Below, piece after piece: positions 32,060 to 41,295 of a stretch of 64,000 nt of DNA. The notes below the pieces were generated by a model. The model did not search any database. It saw only the letters and a list, made by a program, of their open reading frames with translations, and was not told the origin of the DNA. The stretch's first letter is position 1; each line of letters opens with the position of its first letter. Made by a program: the position numbers and the translations under genes. Origin of the DNA: PALSA-129 sp050014595 (GTDB lineage Bacteria; Acidobacteriota; Terriglobia; Bryobacterales; Bryobacteraceae); contig JBEKDA010000022.1 in NCBI GenBank assembly GCA_050014595.1, forward strand, positions 19,129-83,128, written 5' to 3'.

Positions 32060-33688
32060 ATGCGAAAGAATCTGACGACGCGATCGGTGATTATTGTTGT
32101 GACGATCCTGGTGTGTATTTTCGGGATCATCGGTTTTCCCACGTCCAGGACGGAACTGGTCGACCACCTGAAGGAGAACATCCGCCTGGGTCTGGACCTC
32201 AAGGGCGGCAGCCACCTGGTGATGGAAGTCCAGGTGCAAGACGCCGTAGTGGGGGATGCCCGCCAGTCGATCGAGCGCCTGCAGGAAGAGCTCAAGAAGC
32301 AGAACATCACTTGGACCAGCATGGAGGTCAGCGACGCCCACGCCGTGGCCGACGCGGACAATGTCGTCATCACCATCAAAGGCATCGCGGCCACGCAATC
32401 GGGCGATTTCCGCAACCTCATCGGCGCGGACTATTCCACCTACATTCTGACCACCATTAATTCGACCGACTATTCCATGAAGATGAGGCCGTCCGACCTG
32501 GTGGAGCTGAAGCGCGAGACTGTGGCGCGCACCATCGACACGATCAACAATCGCATCAACCAGCTCGGCGTGGCGGAATCGTCGGTTCAGCAGTACGGCC
32601 GTTCCGGTTCCGATTACCAGATCCTGATTCAGTTGCCCGGCGTTGACGATCCGGCTCGCGCCAAGCAGTTGATCGGGACCACCGCGATGCTGGAGATTAC
32701 GGGTGTCGACAAGGCCCATGACACGGCCTTCTCCAGCCACGAGGATGCGCTGGCGAAACTCGGGGGCATCATGCCGCTGAACGAGAAGCTGGTGAGGGCC
32801 AAGCCGCGGGCCGGCGCTCAGGGCGAGGAATGGTATCTGGTCAACAAGATCCCCGTCATCACCGGCCGGGAAATGCGCAACGCGCGCGCGGGCCAGGACG
32901 ACGTGAGGAAGTGGCAAACCAGCTTTACGCTTTCTCCGGACGGCGGCAAGAAATTCGGCAAGTACACCGGGGAACACGTCAACGACAAGCTGGCGGTGAT
33001 CCTCGACAACCAAATCGTCAGCGTCGCCACCATCAATGAGAGGATCGAAGATTCCGGCCGCATCATGGGCCTCGGCAGCGACGAGGAGGCTACCGATCTG
33101 TCGCGATACCTTCGGTCGGGTTCGCTGCCCGCGGGAGTGAAGCCTCTGGAAGAGAATTCGGTGGGACCTTCGCTGGGAGCCGACTCGATTCACCAGGGCA
33201 TCGTGTCGGGTATCGCCGGGCTGACGGCGGTGGTCTTCGTAATGCTGCTGTACTACAAGCGTAGTGGAGTAAACGCAGTACTGGCGCTGGTTTTGAACAC
33301 GGTAATCCTCTTGGCGGCCATTTCGTACTTCCACGCGGCTTTGACTTTGCCGGGAATCGCCGGCGTGATCCTGACCATCGGTATGGCGGTGGATTCCAAC
33401 GTGCTGATTTTCGAGAGGATACGCGAAGAGTTGCGGACCGGCAAGGGAGTGCTGGCAGCGGTCGACGCGGGATTTGGCAAGGCCTGGTGGACCATCGTTG
33501 ACACCCATGTCACCACGGTGGTTTCGTGTGCGTTTCTTTTTCTGTTTGGCGAAGGACCGGTGCGTGGTTTTGCGGTAACATTGACGATCGGCCTGATAGC
33601 CAACATTTTCACTGCGGTTTTCGTTTCGCGGACGATTTTCGACTACGAATTGTCGGGGCACCGGCGGATGGAGACCCTGAGTATTTAG
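32060..33688 (+). CDS. secD: Protein translocase subunit SecD
   Basis: 542 residues. An N-terminal membrane helix (10-28), the conserved LGLDLKGGSHLVMEV, a large periplasmic domain (P1) and five C-terminal helices (about 370-530). SLPAGVKPLEENSVGPSLGA (D4-region), GMAVDSNVLIFERIREELR and FAVTLTIGLIANIFTAVFVS are standard SecD motifs; the Asp in the fourth helix is part of the proton path. It follows yajC and precedes secF by 91 bases. Confidence 0.96.
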   Translation: MRKNLTTRSVIIVVTILVCIFGIIGFPTSRTELVDHLKENIRLGLDLKGGSHLVMEVQVQDAVVGDARQSIERLQEELKKQNITWTSMEVSDAHAVADADNVVITIKGIAATQSGDFRNLIGADYSTYILTTINSTDYSMKMRPSDLVELKRETVARTIDTINNRINQLGVAESSVQQYGRSGSDYQILIQLPGVDDPARAKQLIGTTAMLEITGVDKAHDTAFSSHEDALAKLGGIMPLNEKLVRAKPRAGAQGEEWYLVNKIPVITGREMRNARAGQDDVRKWQTSFTLSPDGGKKFGKYTGEHVNDKLAVILDNQIVSVATINERIEDSGRIMGLGSDEEATDLSRYLRSGSLPAGVKPLEENSVGPSLGADSIHQGIVSGIAGLTAVVFVMLLYYKRSGVNAVLALVLNTVILLAAISYFHAALTLPGIAGVILTIGMAVDSNVLIFERIREELRTGKGVLAAVDAGFGKAWWTIVDTHVTTVVSCAFLFLFGEGPVRGFAVTLTIGLIANIFTAVFVSRTIFDYELSGHRRMETLSI

Positions 33689-33779
33689 CGCCGGGGGCGG
33701 AATCGCCTAGCGCTGACGGGAACAAAGTATAAAGGGCTGGTGTCTCACCTTATGGAGCGCACCAGCACGGCAACGCTCG

Positions 33780-35027
33780 ATGGAATTATTCAAGAACACG
33801 AACTATGATTTTCTGGGCAAGAAGTGGCCCTTCATTATCGCTTCGCTGGTGCTCTCGGTGGCCGGACTGACAAGCGTCGTTTTGAAAGGCGGGCTGAAGT
33901 ACGGCATCGACTTCAAGGAAGGCGCGCTGATGCAGGTGAAGTTCGCCTATCCGCCGCCGGATAACAAGATCCGGCAGGCCATGTTGCGACAGGTCAAGAG
34001 TGAAGTGAGCGTGCAAGACCTTAGCGGGAGCGGGATACAGAACGAAGTGGAGATCGCCACCGAGGCCAAGGGCCAGGGCGAAGGCGAGCTGGCAGCCAAC
34101 CGGCAGGACATGGAGCGGGTGTTGACGGCTACGTTCGGCAAGCCCGACAGCGGCAAACTCGATCTCAACAACGCTTCCCGCGAAACCCTTGCCAACCGCT
34201 TGCGGGAGCCGCTGGCGCGGGCCGGCGTCGCCATGAGCGAAGACCAGTTGCAGGCGGTGGTCGCGAACATCCTGAACGAGATCAATACCAGGCACTCCGG
34301 GCTGATTACCGATTTCAACCAGGTGGCCTCCGTTTCGGGGATGAATGCTGGTATTATGAACACTCTTCGGCAGGAGTGTTATCTGTCGGATTTTCACGTG
34401 ATGGGCGCTCAGATGGTAGGTCCGAAGGTGGGTAAGGAGTTGCGGCAGAAGGCGGTGAAGGCTACACTCTACGCCATGGTGGGCATGCTGGCATACATCT
34501 GGTTCCGCTTTGAGTGGATCTACGGGCTGGGCGCGGTGATTGCGTGTTTTCACGATACGCTGATCACGGTCGGGTTGTTCTCGCTCTTCAATAAAGAGAT
34601 TTCGATGACGGTGATCGCGGCGCTGCTGACCTTGGTTGGCTACTCGATGAATGATACGATTGTGATCTTCGATCGAATTCGCGAGAATCTGAAATTCTCG
34701 CATCGCGAGAATCTGGAAACCGTGATGAACCGGGCCGTCAACCAGACTCTCAGCCGGACGATCATGACCTCGGGACTGACGTTCCTGACGGTGATCGCGC
34801 TGTTCATCTGGGGCGGGCCGGTGCTGGGTGGCTTCTCGTTCGCGCTGGTTTGTGGAATCATTGTGGGTACGTACTCTTCGGTGTTCGTGGCCAGTCCGAT
34901 TGTGTTGTTCTGGCACAACTACGCGGACAGGCCGAAGAGGTCCGGCGCGGTCTTGCCGGTATCGCCGGGGCCGTCGGCGCCGCGCGCGGGAACGGCGAGG
35001 AAGAGTCCGACCAAGGCTGCGAAGTGA
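33780..35027 (+). CDS. secF: Protein translocase subunit SecF
   Basis: 415 residues. N-terminal helix (18-38), GLKYGIDFKEGALMQV, and five C-terminal helices with GYSMNDTIVIFDRIRENL and RTIMTSGLTFLTVIALFIWG. The periplasmic domain has an insertion of about 100 residues (60-170: helix-rich with a KLDLNNASRETLANRLREPL segment, resembling a helix-hairpin-helix-type fold) not usual for short SecF proteins. The Ala/Pro/Lys-rich C-terminus is cytoplasmic. Confidence 0.95.
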   Translation: MELFKNTNYDFLGKKWPFIIASLVLSVAGLTSVVLKGGLKYGIDFKEGALMQVKFAYPPPDNKIRQAMLRQVKSEVSVQDLSGSGIQNEVEIATEAKGQGEGELAANRQDMERVLTATFGKPDSGKLDLNNASRETLANRLREPLARAGVAMSEDQLQAVVANILNEINTRHSGLITDFNQVASVSGMNAGIMNTLRQECYLSDFHVMGAQMVGPKVGKELRQKAVKATLYAMVGMLAYIWFRFEWIYGLGAVIACFHDTLITVGLFSLFNKEISMTVIAALLTLVGYSMNDTIVIFDRIRENLKFSHRENLETVMNRAVNQTLSRTIMTSGLTFLTVIALFIWGGPVLGGFSFALVCGIIVGTYSSVFVASPIVLFWHNYADRPKRSGAVLPVSPGPSAPRAGTARKSPTKAAK

Positions 35028-35091
35028 AATAGGAACCGCTGGCGGGCGCCGGGGATGGCGGCCGTTGCGGCAGGAACGGAAAGGAGTCGAA

Positions 35092-35856
35092 ATGTTTGAA
35101 CAGACATTCGTAGATGGCGTGGGAAAGACGAACAAGACCTGGACGGTGATGGTCTCGTTCGTCGCGCAGATTTTGCTGATTGTGGTGGCAGTGATTATCC
35201 CTTTGATCTATACGGACGTGCTTCCCACAACCACCTTGAGCAGTTTCCTGGTGGCTCCGCCGCCGCCTCCGCCGCCGCCTCCTCCGCCGGCGCAGGCTCC
35301 TCCGGTGAAAGTCGTGAAGGTCATCCCGCGGCAGTTCGATGCCGGGAAACTGATGGCGCCGAAGGTGGTTCCCAAGGAAATCGCCAACATTAAAGAAGAA
35401 GAGCTTCCGCCTTCCTCCGCGGGTGTAGGCGGCGTGGTCGGCGGCGTGAGCGGTGGCGTCGCCGGTGGCTCTATGGGCGGCGTGCTCGGCGGCATCATCG
35501 GCGCGGTTCCGACGGCGGCTCCTCCGCCCCCTCCCCCGCCGGCGCCCAAGAAGGAGGCGCCCGTGCAGCGCATCAAAGTGGGCGGCAATGTTCAGGCCGC
35601 CATGGTGCTCAAAAGGGTCCAGCCCATCTATCCGCAATTGGCCAAGTCGGCGCGCGTTTCGGGTGTCGTACATTTGGCCGCTATCATTGCCAAGGACGGG
35701 ACCATCCAGGAACTCCACTCCCTCGGCGGGCCGGCCTTGTTGATTACGGCTGCCATGGATGCGGTGAAACAGTGGGTTTACCGGCCCACCTTGCTGAACG
35801 GCGAGCCGGTGCAGGTGGAAACTACGATTGACGTAAACTTTACCTTGAACCAGTAG
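35092..35856 (+). CDS. tonB: TonB-family energy transducer (with the ExbBD operon)
   Basis: 254 residues from ATG 35092, set by AAGGAG 6 bases upstream. It has an N-terminal membrane helix (about 20-42), a run of eleven prolines (APPPPPPPPPPPA) as periplasmic spacer, a Gly/Val repeat (about 105-140) and a C-terminal TonB domain (about 165-254; AMVLKRVQPIYPQLAKSARV, QPIYP box). TonB carries energy from ExbBD to outer-membrane receptors. It is followed by exbB and two exbD genes. No TonB-dependent receptor is in the window. Confidence 0.9.
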   Translation: MFEQTFVDGVGKTNKTWTVMVSFVAQILLIVVAVIIPLIYTDVLPTTTLSSFLVAPPPPPPPPPPPAQAPPVKVVKVIPRQFDAGKLMAPKVVPKEIANIKEEELPPSSAGVGGVVGGVSGGVAGGSMGGVLGGIIGAVPTAAPPPPPPPAPKKEAPVQRIKVGGNVQAAMVLKRVQPIYPQLAKSARVSGVVHLAAIIAKDGTIQELHSLGGPALLITAAMDAVKQWVYRPTLLNGEPVQVETTIDVNFTLNQ

Positions 35857-35927
35857 TAACCCGGCGCGGCAGCTCGAACGTCGGTTATTTAGTACAACTT
35901 CAACTCGCAGGAGAGAGAGACACAACA

Positions 35928-36659
35928 ATGTTTTTGCAATTGCAAGTCTGGTCGCTTTATTTGCTCCAGGAGGCGCAGGTAGGTTTCGATGTGCGCACGA
36001 TGTGGGCACAGATGGGTCCGCTGGCCAAGTTCGTCGTCATTGGCCTGTTCCTCATGTCGGCCTATTCCATTGGCGTCATGATTGACCGCTTGATGGCGTA
36101 CAGCGCTGCCCGCAAACAGTCCCGCGCATTCGCTCCGGCGGTGGCCGGCGCATTGCGCGAGGGCAAGCTGGACGAAGCCGTCAAGATCGCGGACCGTTAC
36201 AAGAAAAGCCACCTCGCCAAGGTTGTGGTGGCTGGTTTGCAGGAATTCCAGGCTCATCAGATCAGCTCTGAGATTCCGGGCGAAGAGATCGAAGCCTCCA
36301 AGCGCGCTCTGGAACGCGCGGAGGCCATCGTGCACGCCGAATTGAAGCGCGGCGTCAGCGGTCTGGCAACCATCGGTTCCACGGCGCCGTTCGTGGGATT
36401 GTTCGGAACGGTGGTCGGCATCATTCACGCGTTCCAAGGTATTTCGACCGAGAAGTCCACCGGTCTGGGCGCCGTGGCCGGCGGTATTTCGGAAGCCCTG
36501 GTGACCACCGCTCTCGGTCTGTTCGTGGCCATCCCGGCGGTCTGGATGTACAACTTCTTCACCAACAAGATTGAAGCTTTCGACGTGGAGATGGGGAATT
36601 CCAGTTCCGAATTGATCGACTATTTCCTGAAGCGTTCGCAGCGCGGCGTACGCAAGTAG
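35928..36659 (+). CDS. exbB: ExbB/TolQ-family proton channel protein
   Basis: 243 residues. Helix 1 at about 30-52 (GPLAKFVVIGLFLMSAYSIG), cytoplasmic region (AARKQSRAFAPAVAGALREG) and the paired helices in GVSGLATIGSTAPFVGLFGT, VVGIIHAF and GGISEALVTTALGLFVAIPA. The Thr/Ser/Gly pattern is that of ExbB/TolQ/MotA channels. With ExbD it harvests proton flow for TonB. Start ATG 35928 follows GGAGAGAG. Confidence 0.92.
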   Translation: MFLQLQVWSLYLLQEAQVGFDVRTMWAQMGPLAKFVVIGLFLMSAYSIGVMIDRLMAYSAARKQSRAFAPAVAGALREGKLDEAVKIADRYKKSHLAKVVVAGLQEFQAHQISSEIPGEEIEASKRALERAEAIVHAELKRGVSGLATIGSTAPFVGLFGTVVGIIHAFQGISTEKSTGLGAVAGGISEALVTTALGLFVAIPAVWMYNFFTNKIEAFDVEMGNSSSELIDYFLKRSQRGVRK

Positions 36660-36708
36660 CGCTGCCAGGTGCTGAGTACGAGAATCGGGAATTTGGCGAG
36701 TTGAAATG

Positions 36709-36732
36709 CGGGAGCTCCGCGCGGAGCTCCCG
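36709..36732. repeat. Perfect 24-base palindrome between exbB and exbD
   Basis: CGGGAGCTCCGC meets its exact complement without a loop at 36709-36732. RNA could fold only with a few bases opened at the centre. It may attenuate transcription or mRNA decay between exbB and the two exbD genes, adjusting subunit ratio, or be a protein-binding site. Confidence 0.7.
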
Positions 36733-36762
36733 TAGTCTCGGCCGGTTCCCAGGGAGAAGACG

Positions 36763-37245
<483 letters not shown>

Positions 37246-37271
37246 CAGGGATTCATAAAAGGAGCATTTTT

Positions 37272-37697
37272 ATGGGAATGGCAGTCGGCGGACAAGGCGG
37301 TCCCAAGTCCGACATCAACATGACGCCGATGATCGACGTCTTGCTCGTGCTCATCATCATTTTCATGGTGATCACCCCGTTGACACCGAAGGGCCTCGAG
37401 GCCCTCGTGCCTCAGCCGCCGCCGCCCGGCCAAAAGGCGACCCTATCGGACCAGCGCACGGTGGTCATCATCATCGATTCCAACCACAAGCTCCAGATCA
37501 ACGGGGAAGATACGGATTGGGATCACCTGGGGCCGCGCCTCACAGAGGTCTTCAAGACCCGCGCCGAACGCGTAGTCTTTGTGAAGGGGGCGACGGATCT
37601 GGATTTCTTGTGGGTGGCCAGGGCGATCGATATCGCTCACGGCGCCGGCATCGACAAGGTCGGCCTGATGACCGATAAGACGGAGGCCGGTAACTAA
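37272..37697 (+). CDS. exbD: ExbD/TolR-family protein 2
   Basis: 141 residues. SDINMTPMIDVLLVLIIIFM holds the conserved membrane Asp22, and the periplasmic domain includes VVIIIDSNHKLQINGEDTDW and VVFVKGATDLDFLWVARAID. AAAAGGAG lies upstream of the ATG. It differs from the first copy (a longer membrane-proximal loop, PQPPPPGQK), so the two are probably not interchangeable. Its TAA directly abuts the ATG of the TPR gene. Confidence 0.93.
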   Translation: MGMAVGGQGGPKSDINMTPMIDVLLVLIIIFMVITPLTPKGLEALVPQPPPPGQKATLSDQRTVVIIIDSNHKLQINGEDTDWDHLGPRLTEVFKTRAERVVFVKGATDLDFLWVARAIDIAHGAGIDKVGLMTDKTEAGN

Positions 37698-38525
37698 ATG
37701 CGCAAATTGGCGTCTATCCTGCCCGTGGCTGCATTGGCCGCCGTGCTGATCAGCCTTCCGGTCATGGGAACGGGCTGCCAGAAGCTGCAAGCCCGCGATC
37801 AGTTGAACAAGGGTGTCGCGGCCTTCAAGAACGCTCAGTATCCTGAATCCGTGGAGCACTTCAAGACGGCCGTCGAGCTGGATCCGAACTTTCCGACGGC
37901 CCGCCTGTACCTGGCCATGGCGTACCTGCAGCAGTACATCCCGGGCGCGGAGTCGGAAGAAAACAATAATATGGCCAAGGCGGCCTATGACCAGTTCAGC
38001 GAGGTGCTCAAACTGGATCCCAAGAACACGCTGGCCATCCAATCGATCGCTTCCCTGTACTTGTACCAGAAAAAGTGGACCGAAGCCCGTGAATGGTATC
38101 AGCGGCTCACCAGCGTCGATCCCAACAACACCGTTGGATACTACAGCCTGGGTTTCATCGCCTGGTCGGAGTGGTATCCGGAGTACGGGAAAGCCCGCGC
38201 CTTGCTCGGCATGAAGCTCGAAGATCCCGGGCCCATCAAAGACAAGAAGGTCAAAGAAGACCTGAAGACCCGTTTCGGTCCGGTCATCGACGACGGCTTG
38301 AAGGCGCTCGATAAGGCTCTCGAGGTCGATAAAGAATACGCCGATGCGATGGCTTACGAGAACCTGCTGATCCGCGAACGCGCCGATCTGGCGGACAGTA
38401 AAGAGGAGTACGAAAAGCAGATCAAAATCGCGGACGACTGGGTGGACAAGAATCTGGCCACCGTTAAGATCAAGGCCGAAAAGAAAAACAAATCCGCGGG
38501 CGGCATCACGACCGAGGCCAAATAG
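37698..38525 (+). CDS. TPR-repeat exported (lipo)protein of the TonB operon
   Basis: 275 residues. An N-terminal signal peptide ending ...LPVMGTGCQKLQ has a weak lipobox (Cys27 with Gly at -1, -3 not Leu), so it may be a lipoprotein. Three or more TPR motifs follow (NKGVAAFKNAQYPESVEHFK, AYDQFSEVLKLDPKNTLAIQ, WTEAREWYQRLTSVDPNNTV), then a charged helical end. No spacer separates it from exbD2, so it belongs to the operon and may scaffold the TonB complex in the periplasm. The function is otherwise unknown. Confidence 0.82.
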   Translation: MRKLASILPVAALAAVLISLPVMGTGCQKLQARDQLNKGVAAFKNAQYPESVEHFKTAVELDPNFPTARLYLAMAYLQQYIPGAESEENNNMAKAAYDQFSEVLKLDPKNTLAIQSIASLYLYQKKWTEAREWYQRLTSVDPNNTVGYYSLGFIAWSEWYPEYGKARALLGMKLEDPGPIKDKKVKEDLKTRFGPVIDDGLKALDKALEVDKEYADAMAYENLLIRERADLADSKEEYEKQIKIADDWVDKNLATVKIKAEKKNKSAGGITTEAK

Positions 38526-38551
38526 TCCCGGCGCTCATTTCGTTTTTTCAT

Positions 38552-38585
38552 ACGGGGAGTCTCTTTCACGGGAGAGGCTCCCCGT
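38552..38585 (+). terminator. Hairpin terminator after the TonB/ExbBD operon
   Basis: ACGGGGAGTCTCT and AGAGGCTCCCCGT form a strong stem around a short loop, followed by AACGTTTT. It fits a factor-independent terminator for the operon ending at 38525. Confidence 0.75.
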
Positions 38586-38623
38586 AACGTTTTGCTTGGG
38601 ACAACCCTTCCCGCCGGTCCTGC

Positions 38624-38629
38624 TACAAT
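38624..38629 (+). promoter_or_regulatory. -10 hexamer TACAAT of the ppGpp synthetase gene
   Basis: TACAAT ends 9 bases before the GTG at 38639, predicting a leader of at most a few bases. The -35 region is not recognisable. Confidence 0.45.
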
Positions 38630-38638
38630 CGAGATACA

Positions 38639-40897
38639 GTGGCATCAGAGCCCGCGAGTCTTTCCGAAAGTCTGTCCCCGCAACCGCCTCCCGATCCGGT
38701 GGAACATCTCTACCGGGAGTTGGAAGCTAAGATCCGCGGGTACCGGCCCAAGGACGATCTGACGGCCGTCGAAAGGGCCTTTCGCTTCGCGCGCAAATAT
38801 CACGAAGGCCAGACGCGGGATTCCGGCGAACCCTACATGATGCATCCGCTGATGGTCGCGCACATCCTGGCCGATATGCGCATGGACCAGGTGGCCATGC
38901 AAACCGGCCTGCTTCACGACGTGGTGGAAGATACCAGCGTCACCGTCGAGCAGGTTCTGAAGGAGTTCGGTGAAGACGTGGCGCGCTCGGTGGATGGCGT
39001 CACCAAACTGTCCAAGCTGGATTTCTTCTCGGCCGAGGAGCGGCAGGCGGAGAGTTTCCGCAAAATGCTGCTGGCCATGGTGGAAGACATCCGCGTGATC
39101 ATGGTGAAGCTGGCCGACCGCATGCACAACATGCGGACGCTCGGATACCTCAGCCCGGAGCGGCGCGAACGCATCGCGCGCGAGACCATCGAGATCTACG
39201 CGCCCATCGCGCACCGGCTGGGAATGGGCAAAGTGCGCGGCGAACTCGAGGACCTGGCGTTCCAGCACCTCGAACCAGACGCATACCGCGAGATCCTGGC
39301 GTCCATCGAGTCGCGCCGCCACTCCAACGAAGAGTTTCTGCTCGAGATCCGGCGGGAAGTGGAGACCGAACTGCGTCATGAGGGCATCCCCGCGCGCATC
39401 GACGGCCGCCTCAAGCGGCCCTATTCGATCTTCCAGAAGCTGCGCCGGCAAAAGATCACAGTGGACCAGGTGTACGATCTGATGGCGCTCCGCATCATCA
39501 CGGATTCGGTCAAGAACTGCTACGCGGCGCTGGGCGTGATCCACAATAAATGGCGGCCGATTCCCGGCCGCATCAAAGATTTCATCGCCATCCCGCGGCC
39601 CAATCTCTACCAATCGCTGCACACCTCCGTGGTGGGGCCGCACGGCCAGACCTTCGAAGTGCAGATTCGCACCGATGAGATGCACCGCATCGCCGAAGAA
39701 GGGATCGCGGCCCACTGGAAGTATAAGGAGGGCCGCAAAGGCCCCGCCGCCGACGATCAGCGGATCACCTGGCTGCGCCACCTGGTGGAATGGCAGCGCG
39801 ACGTGCAAGACCCCACCGAGTTTATGTCCACCCTGAAAGTGGACCTCTACCCGGAGGAAGTTTATACGTTTACGCCCAAGGGCAAAGTGCTGGTGCTGCC
39901 GCGCGACGCCACCCCCATCGATTTCGCTTACGCGATTCACTCGGATGTGGGGCACACCTGCACCGGCGCCAAAGTAAACGGGCGGATCGTTCCGCTGCGC
40001 TCCACGCTGCGCAATGGCGACATCGTCGAAATCATGACCCAGTCGGGCCACGAGCCCAGCAAGGACTGGCTGGCTTTCGTCAAGACCTCGCGCGCGCGGA
40101 ACAAGATCAAGCACGTCATCAACGCCAGCGAGCGGCTGAAAGCCATCGACATCGGGCAGAAGTACCTCGAGAAGGAAGCCCGCCGCCTGGGCGTGCAGAT
40201 CAGCAGAGTGGCGCGCGCCGAACTGGAGAATGTAGCGTCCGAATACGGGTACAGCAAGATGGAAGACCTGTACGCCGCGCTCGGGTACGGGCGGTTTTCG
40301 GCGCGGCAAATCCTGAGCAAGATTGCGCCCGGGGTTGTGAAGGACGTCGTGAAGGAGGATGTCGAGGCGCAAGGCCCCGGCGCCGACGGCGGCGCGAGCG
40401 CGCCACCGCCGGCCGGCGCGCCCGTGCCCGGCCGGCCCCACGATGGCGATTCCGTCATCAAGGTGCGCGGCATGGACGATCTGATGGTCTACCGCGCCAA
40501 GTGCTGCAACCCGATCCGGGGCGAAGCCATTGTGGGCTACGTGACGCGCGGCAAAGGCGTGGCGGTGCATTCGCGGATGTGCCCCAACGTACAGAGCCTG
40601 ATGTACGACGTCGAGCGCAAGATCGAGGTGGAGTGGGCGCGCGCCGCCGAAGACGCGTTTCCGGTGCGCATCGTGATCCACACGGACGACCGTCCGGGCA
40701 TGCTCATGCAACTGACCTCGGTACTCTCCAGCGAGAACTCGAACATCCGCAGCCTGGAAGCCAAGACCGAAACGGACCACGACGGCGGTATTGTCGAGAT
40801 GACCGTGGACGTCCGGGACAAGAAACAACTGGAGAAGCTGGTGGCCGCCATGAGGCGCATTTCCGGCGTACGCGACGTCGAACGCCTTTTCAATTGA
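38639..40897 (+). CDS. Bifunctional (p)ppGpp synthetase/hydrolase, RelA/SpoT family
   Basis: 752 residues from GTG 38639. N-terminal HD hydrolase domain (about 45-200; MHPLMVAHIL and LLHDVVEDT with His93-Asp94), synthetase domain (about 240-360; RIDGRLKRPYSIFQKLRRQ, LRIITDSVKNCYAALG, FIAIPRPNLYQSLHTSVVGP), TGS domain (about 405-470; YTFTPKGKVLVLPRDATPID), a helical/zinc-finger region with AKCCNPIRGEAIVGYVTRG and a C-terminal ACT domain (about 675-750). Both active sites look intact, so it is a Rel/SpoT-type enzyme of the stringent response. It is followed after 2 bases by a DUF971 gene. Confidence 0.95.
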   Translation: MASEPASLSESLSPQPPPDPVEHLYRELEAKIRGYRPKDDLTAVERAFRFARKYHEGQTRDSGEPYMMHPLMVAHILADMRMDQVAMQTGLLHDVVEDTSVTVEQVLKEFGEDVARSVDGVTKLSKLDFFSAEERQAESFRKMLLAMVEDIRVIMVKLADRMHNMRTLGYLSPERRERIARETIEIYAPIAHRLGMGKVRGELEDLAFQHLEPDAYREILASIESRRHSNEEFLLEIRREVETELRHEGIPARIDGRLKRPYSIFQKLRRQKITVDQVYDLMALRIITDSVKNCYAALGVIHNKWRPIPGRIKDFIAIPRPNLYQSLHTSVVGPHGQTFEVQIRTDEMHRIAEEGIAAHWKYKEGRKGPAADDQRITWLRHLVEWQRDVQDPTEFMSTLKVDLYPEEVYTFTPKGKVLVLPRDATPIDFAYAIHSDVGHTCTGAKVNGRIVPLRSTLRNGDIVEIMTQSGHEPSKDWLAFVKTSRARNKIKHVINASERLKAIDIGQKYLEKEARRLGVQISRVARAELENVASEYGYSKMEDLYAALGYGRFSARQILSKIAPGVVKDVVKEDVEAQGPGADGGASAPPPAGAPVPGRPHDGDSVIKVRGMDDLMVYRAKCCNPIRGEAIVGYVTRGKGVAVHSRMCPNVQSLMYDVERKIEVEWARAAEDAFPVRIVIHTDDRPGMLMQLTSVLSSENSNIRSLEAKTETDHDGGIVEMTVDVRDKKQLEKLVAAMRRISGVRDVERLFN

Positions 40898-40899
40898 CC

Positions 40900-41250
40900 A
40901 TGTCTCTTTCAACCGACCCCGAACACATAGCCATTTCCAAGTCCAAGGGAATCCAGATCGACTGGAAAGACGGGCACCACAGCGATTATGGCCTCACCTG
41001 GCTGCGCGACAAGTGCCCTTGCGCGGCTTGCACCGGCGCCCATGGGACGGAGCCACGGAAGGCCGAGACCGGCGCGTCCTCGACGCCCTTTCCGATGTTT
41101 AAGCCGGCGCTCAAGATGCTCGCGGTGGAAGGGGTCGGCAACTACGCCATCCGCATCGATTGGAGCGACGGCCACAATTCGGGGATTTATTCGTACGAGC
41201 ACTTCCGCAGCATCTGCCCGTGCCAGCAGTGCAACGGCGCGACAAAATAA
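40900..41250 (+). CDS. DUF971 (GBBH-like N-terminal domain) protein
   Basis: 116 residues. The domain is recognisable from GIQIDWKDGHHSDYGLTWLR, DKCPCAACTG and YAIRIDWSDGHNSGIYSYEH with ICPCQQC. The cysteines CPCAAC and CPCQQC may bind iron or zinc; the fold is that of the N-terminal part of gamma-butyrobetaine hydroxylase. Related stand-alone proteins are associated with iron-sulfur functions, but its role here is unknown. It starts 2 bases after the ppGpp gene and ends at a strong terminator. Confidence 0.85.
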   Translation: MSLSTDPEHIAISKSKGIQIDWKDGHHSDYGLTWLRDKCPCAACTGAHGTEPRKAETGASSTPFPMFKPALKMLAVEGVGNYAIRIDWSDGHNSGIYSYEHFRSICPCQQCNGATK

Positions 41251-41251
41251 A

Positions 41252-41281
41252 AACGCCGGCGGCCTAAAGGCTGCCGGCGTT
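41252..41281. terminator. Bidirectional hairpin terminator
   Basis: AACGCCGGCGGC, loop CTAAA, GGCTGCCGGCGTT form a near-perfect stem between two convergent genes. AAAATAAA on the left and TTTTTTTA (41291) on the right are close, so it can serve both strands. Confidence 0.85.
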
Positions 41282-41295
41282 GAGAACCGCTTTTT

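Noticed and set aside
38645..40912. A very long open frame antisense to the ppGpp synthetase gene
   Set aside because: High third-position GC leaves the opposite strand open; the antisense translation has no recognisable domains, whereas the sense strand is clearly RelA/SpoT. The same applies opposite secD (32051-33661) and aconitase (47739-49787).
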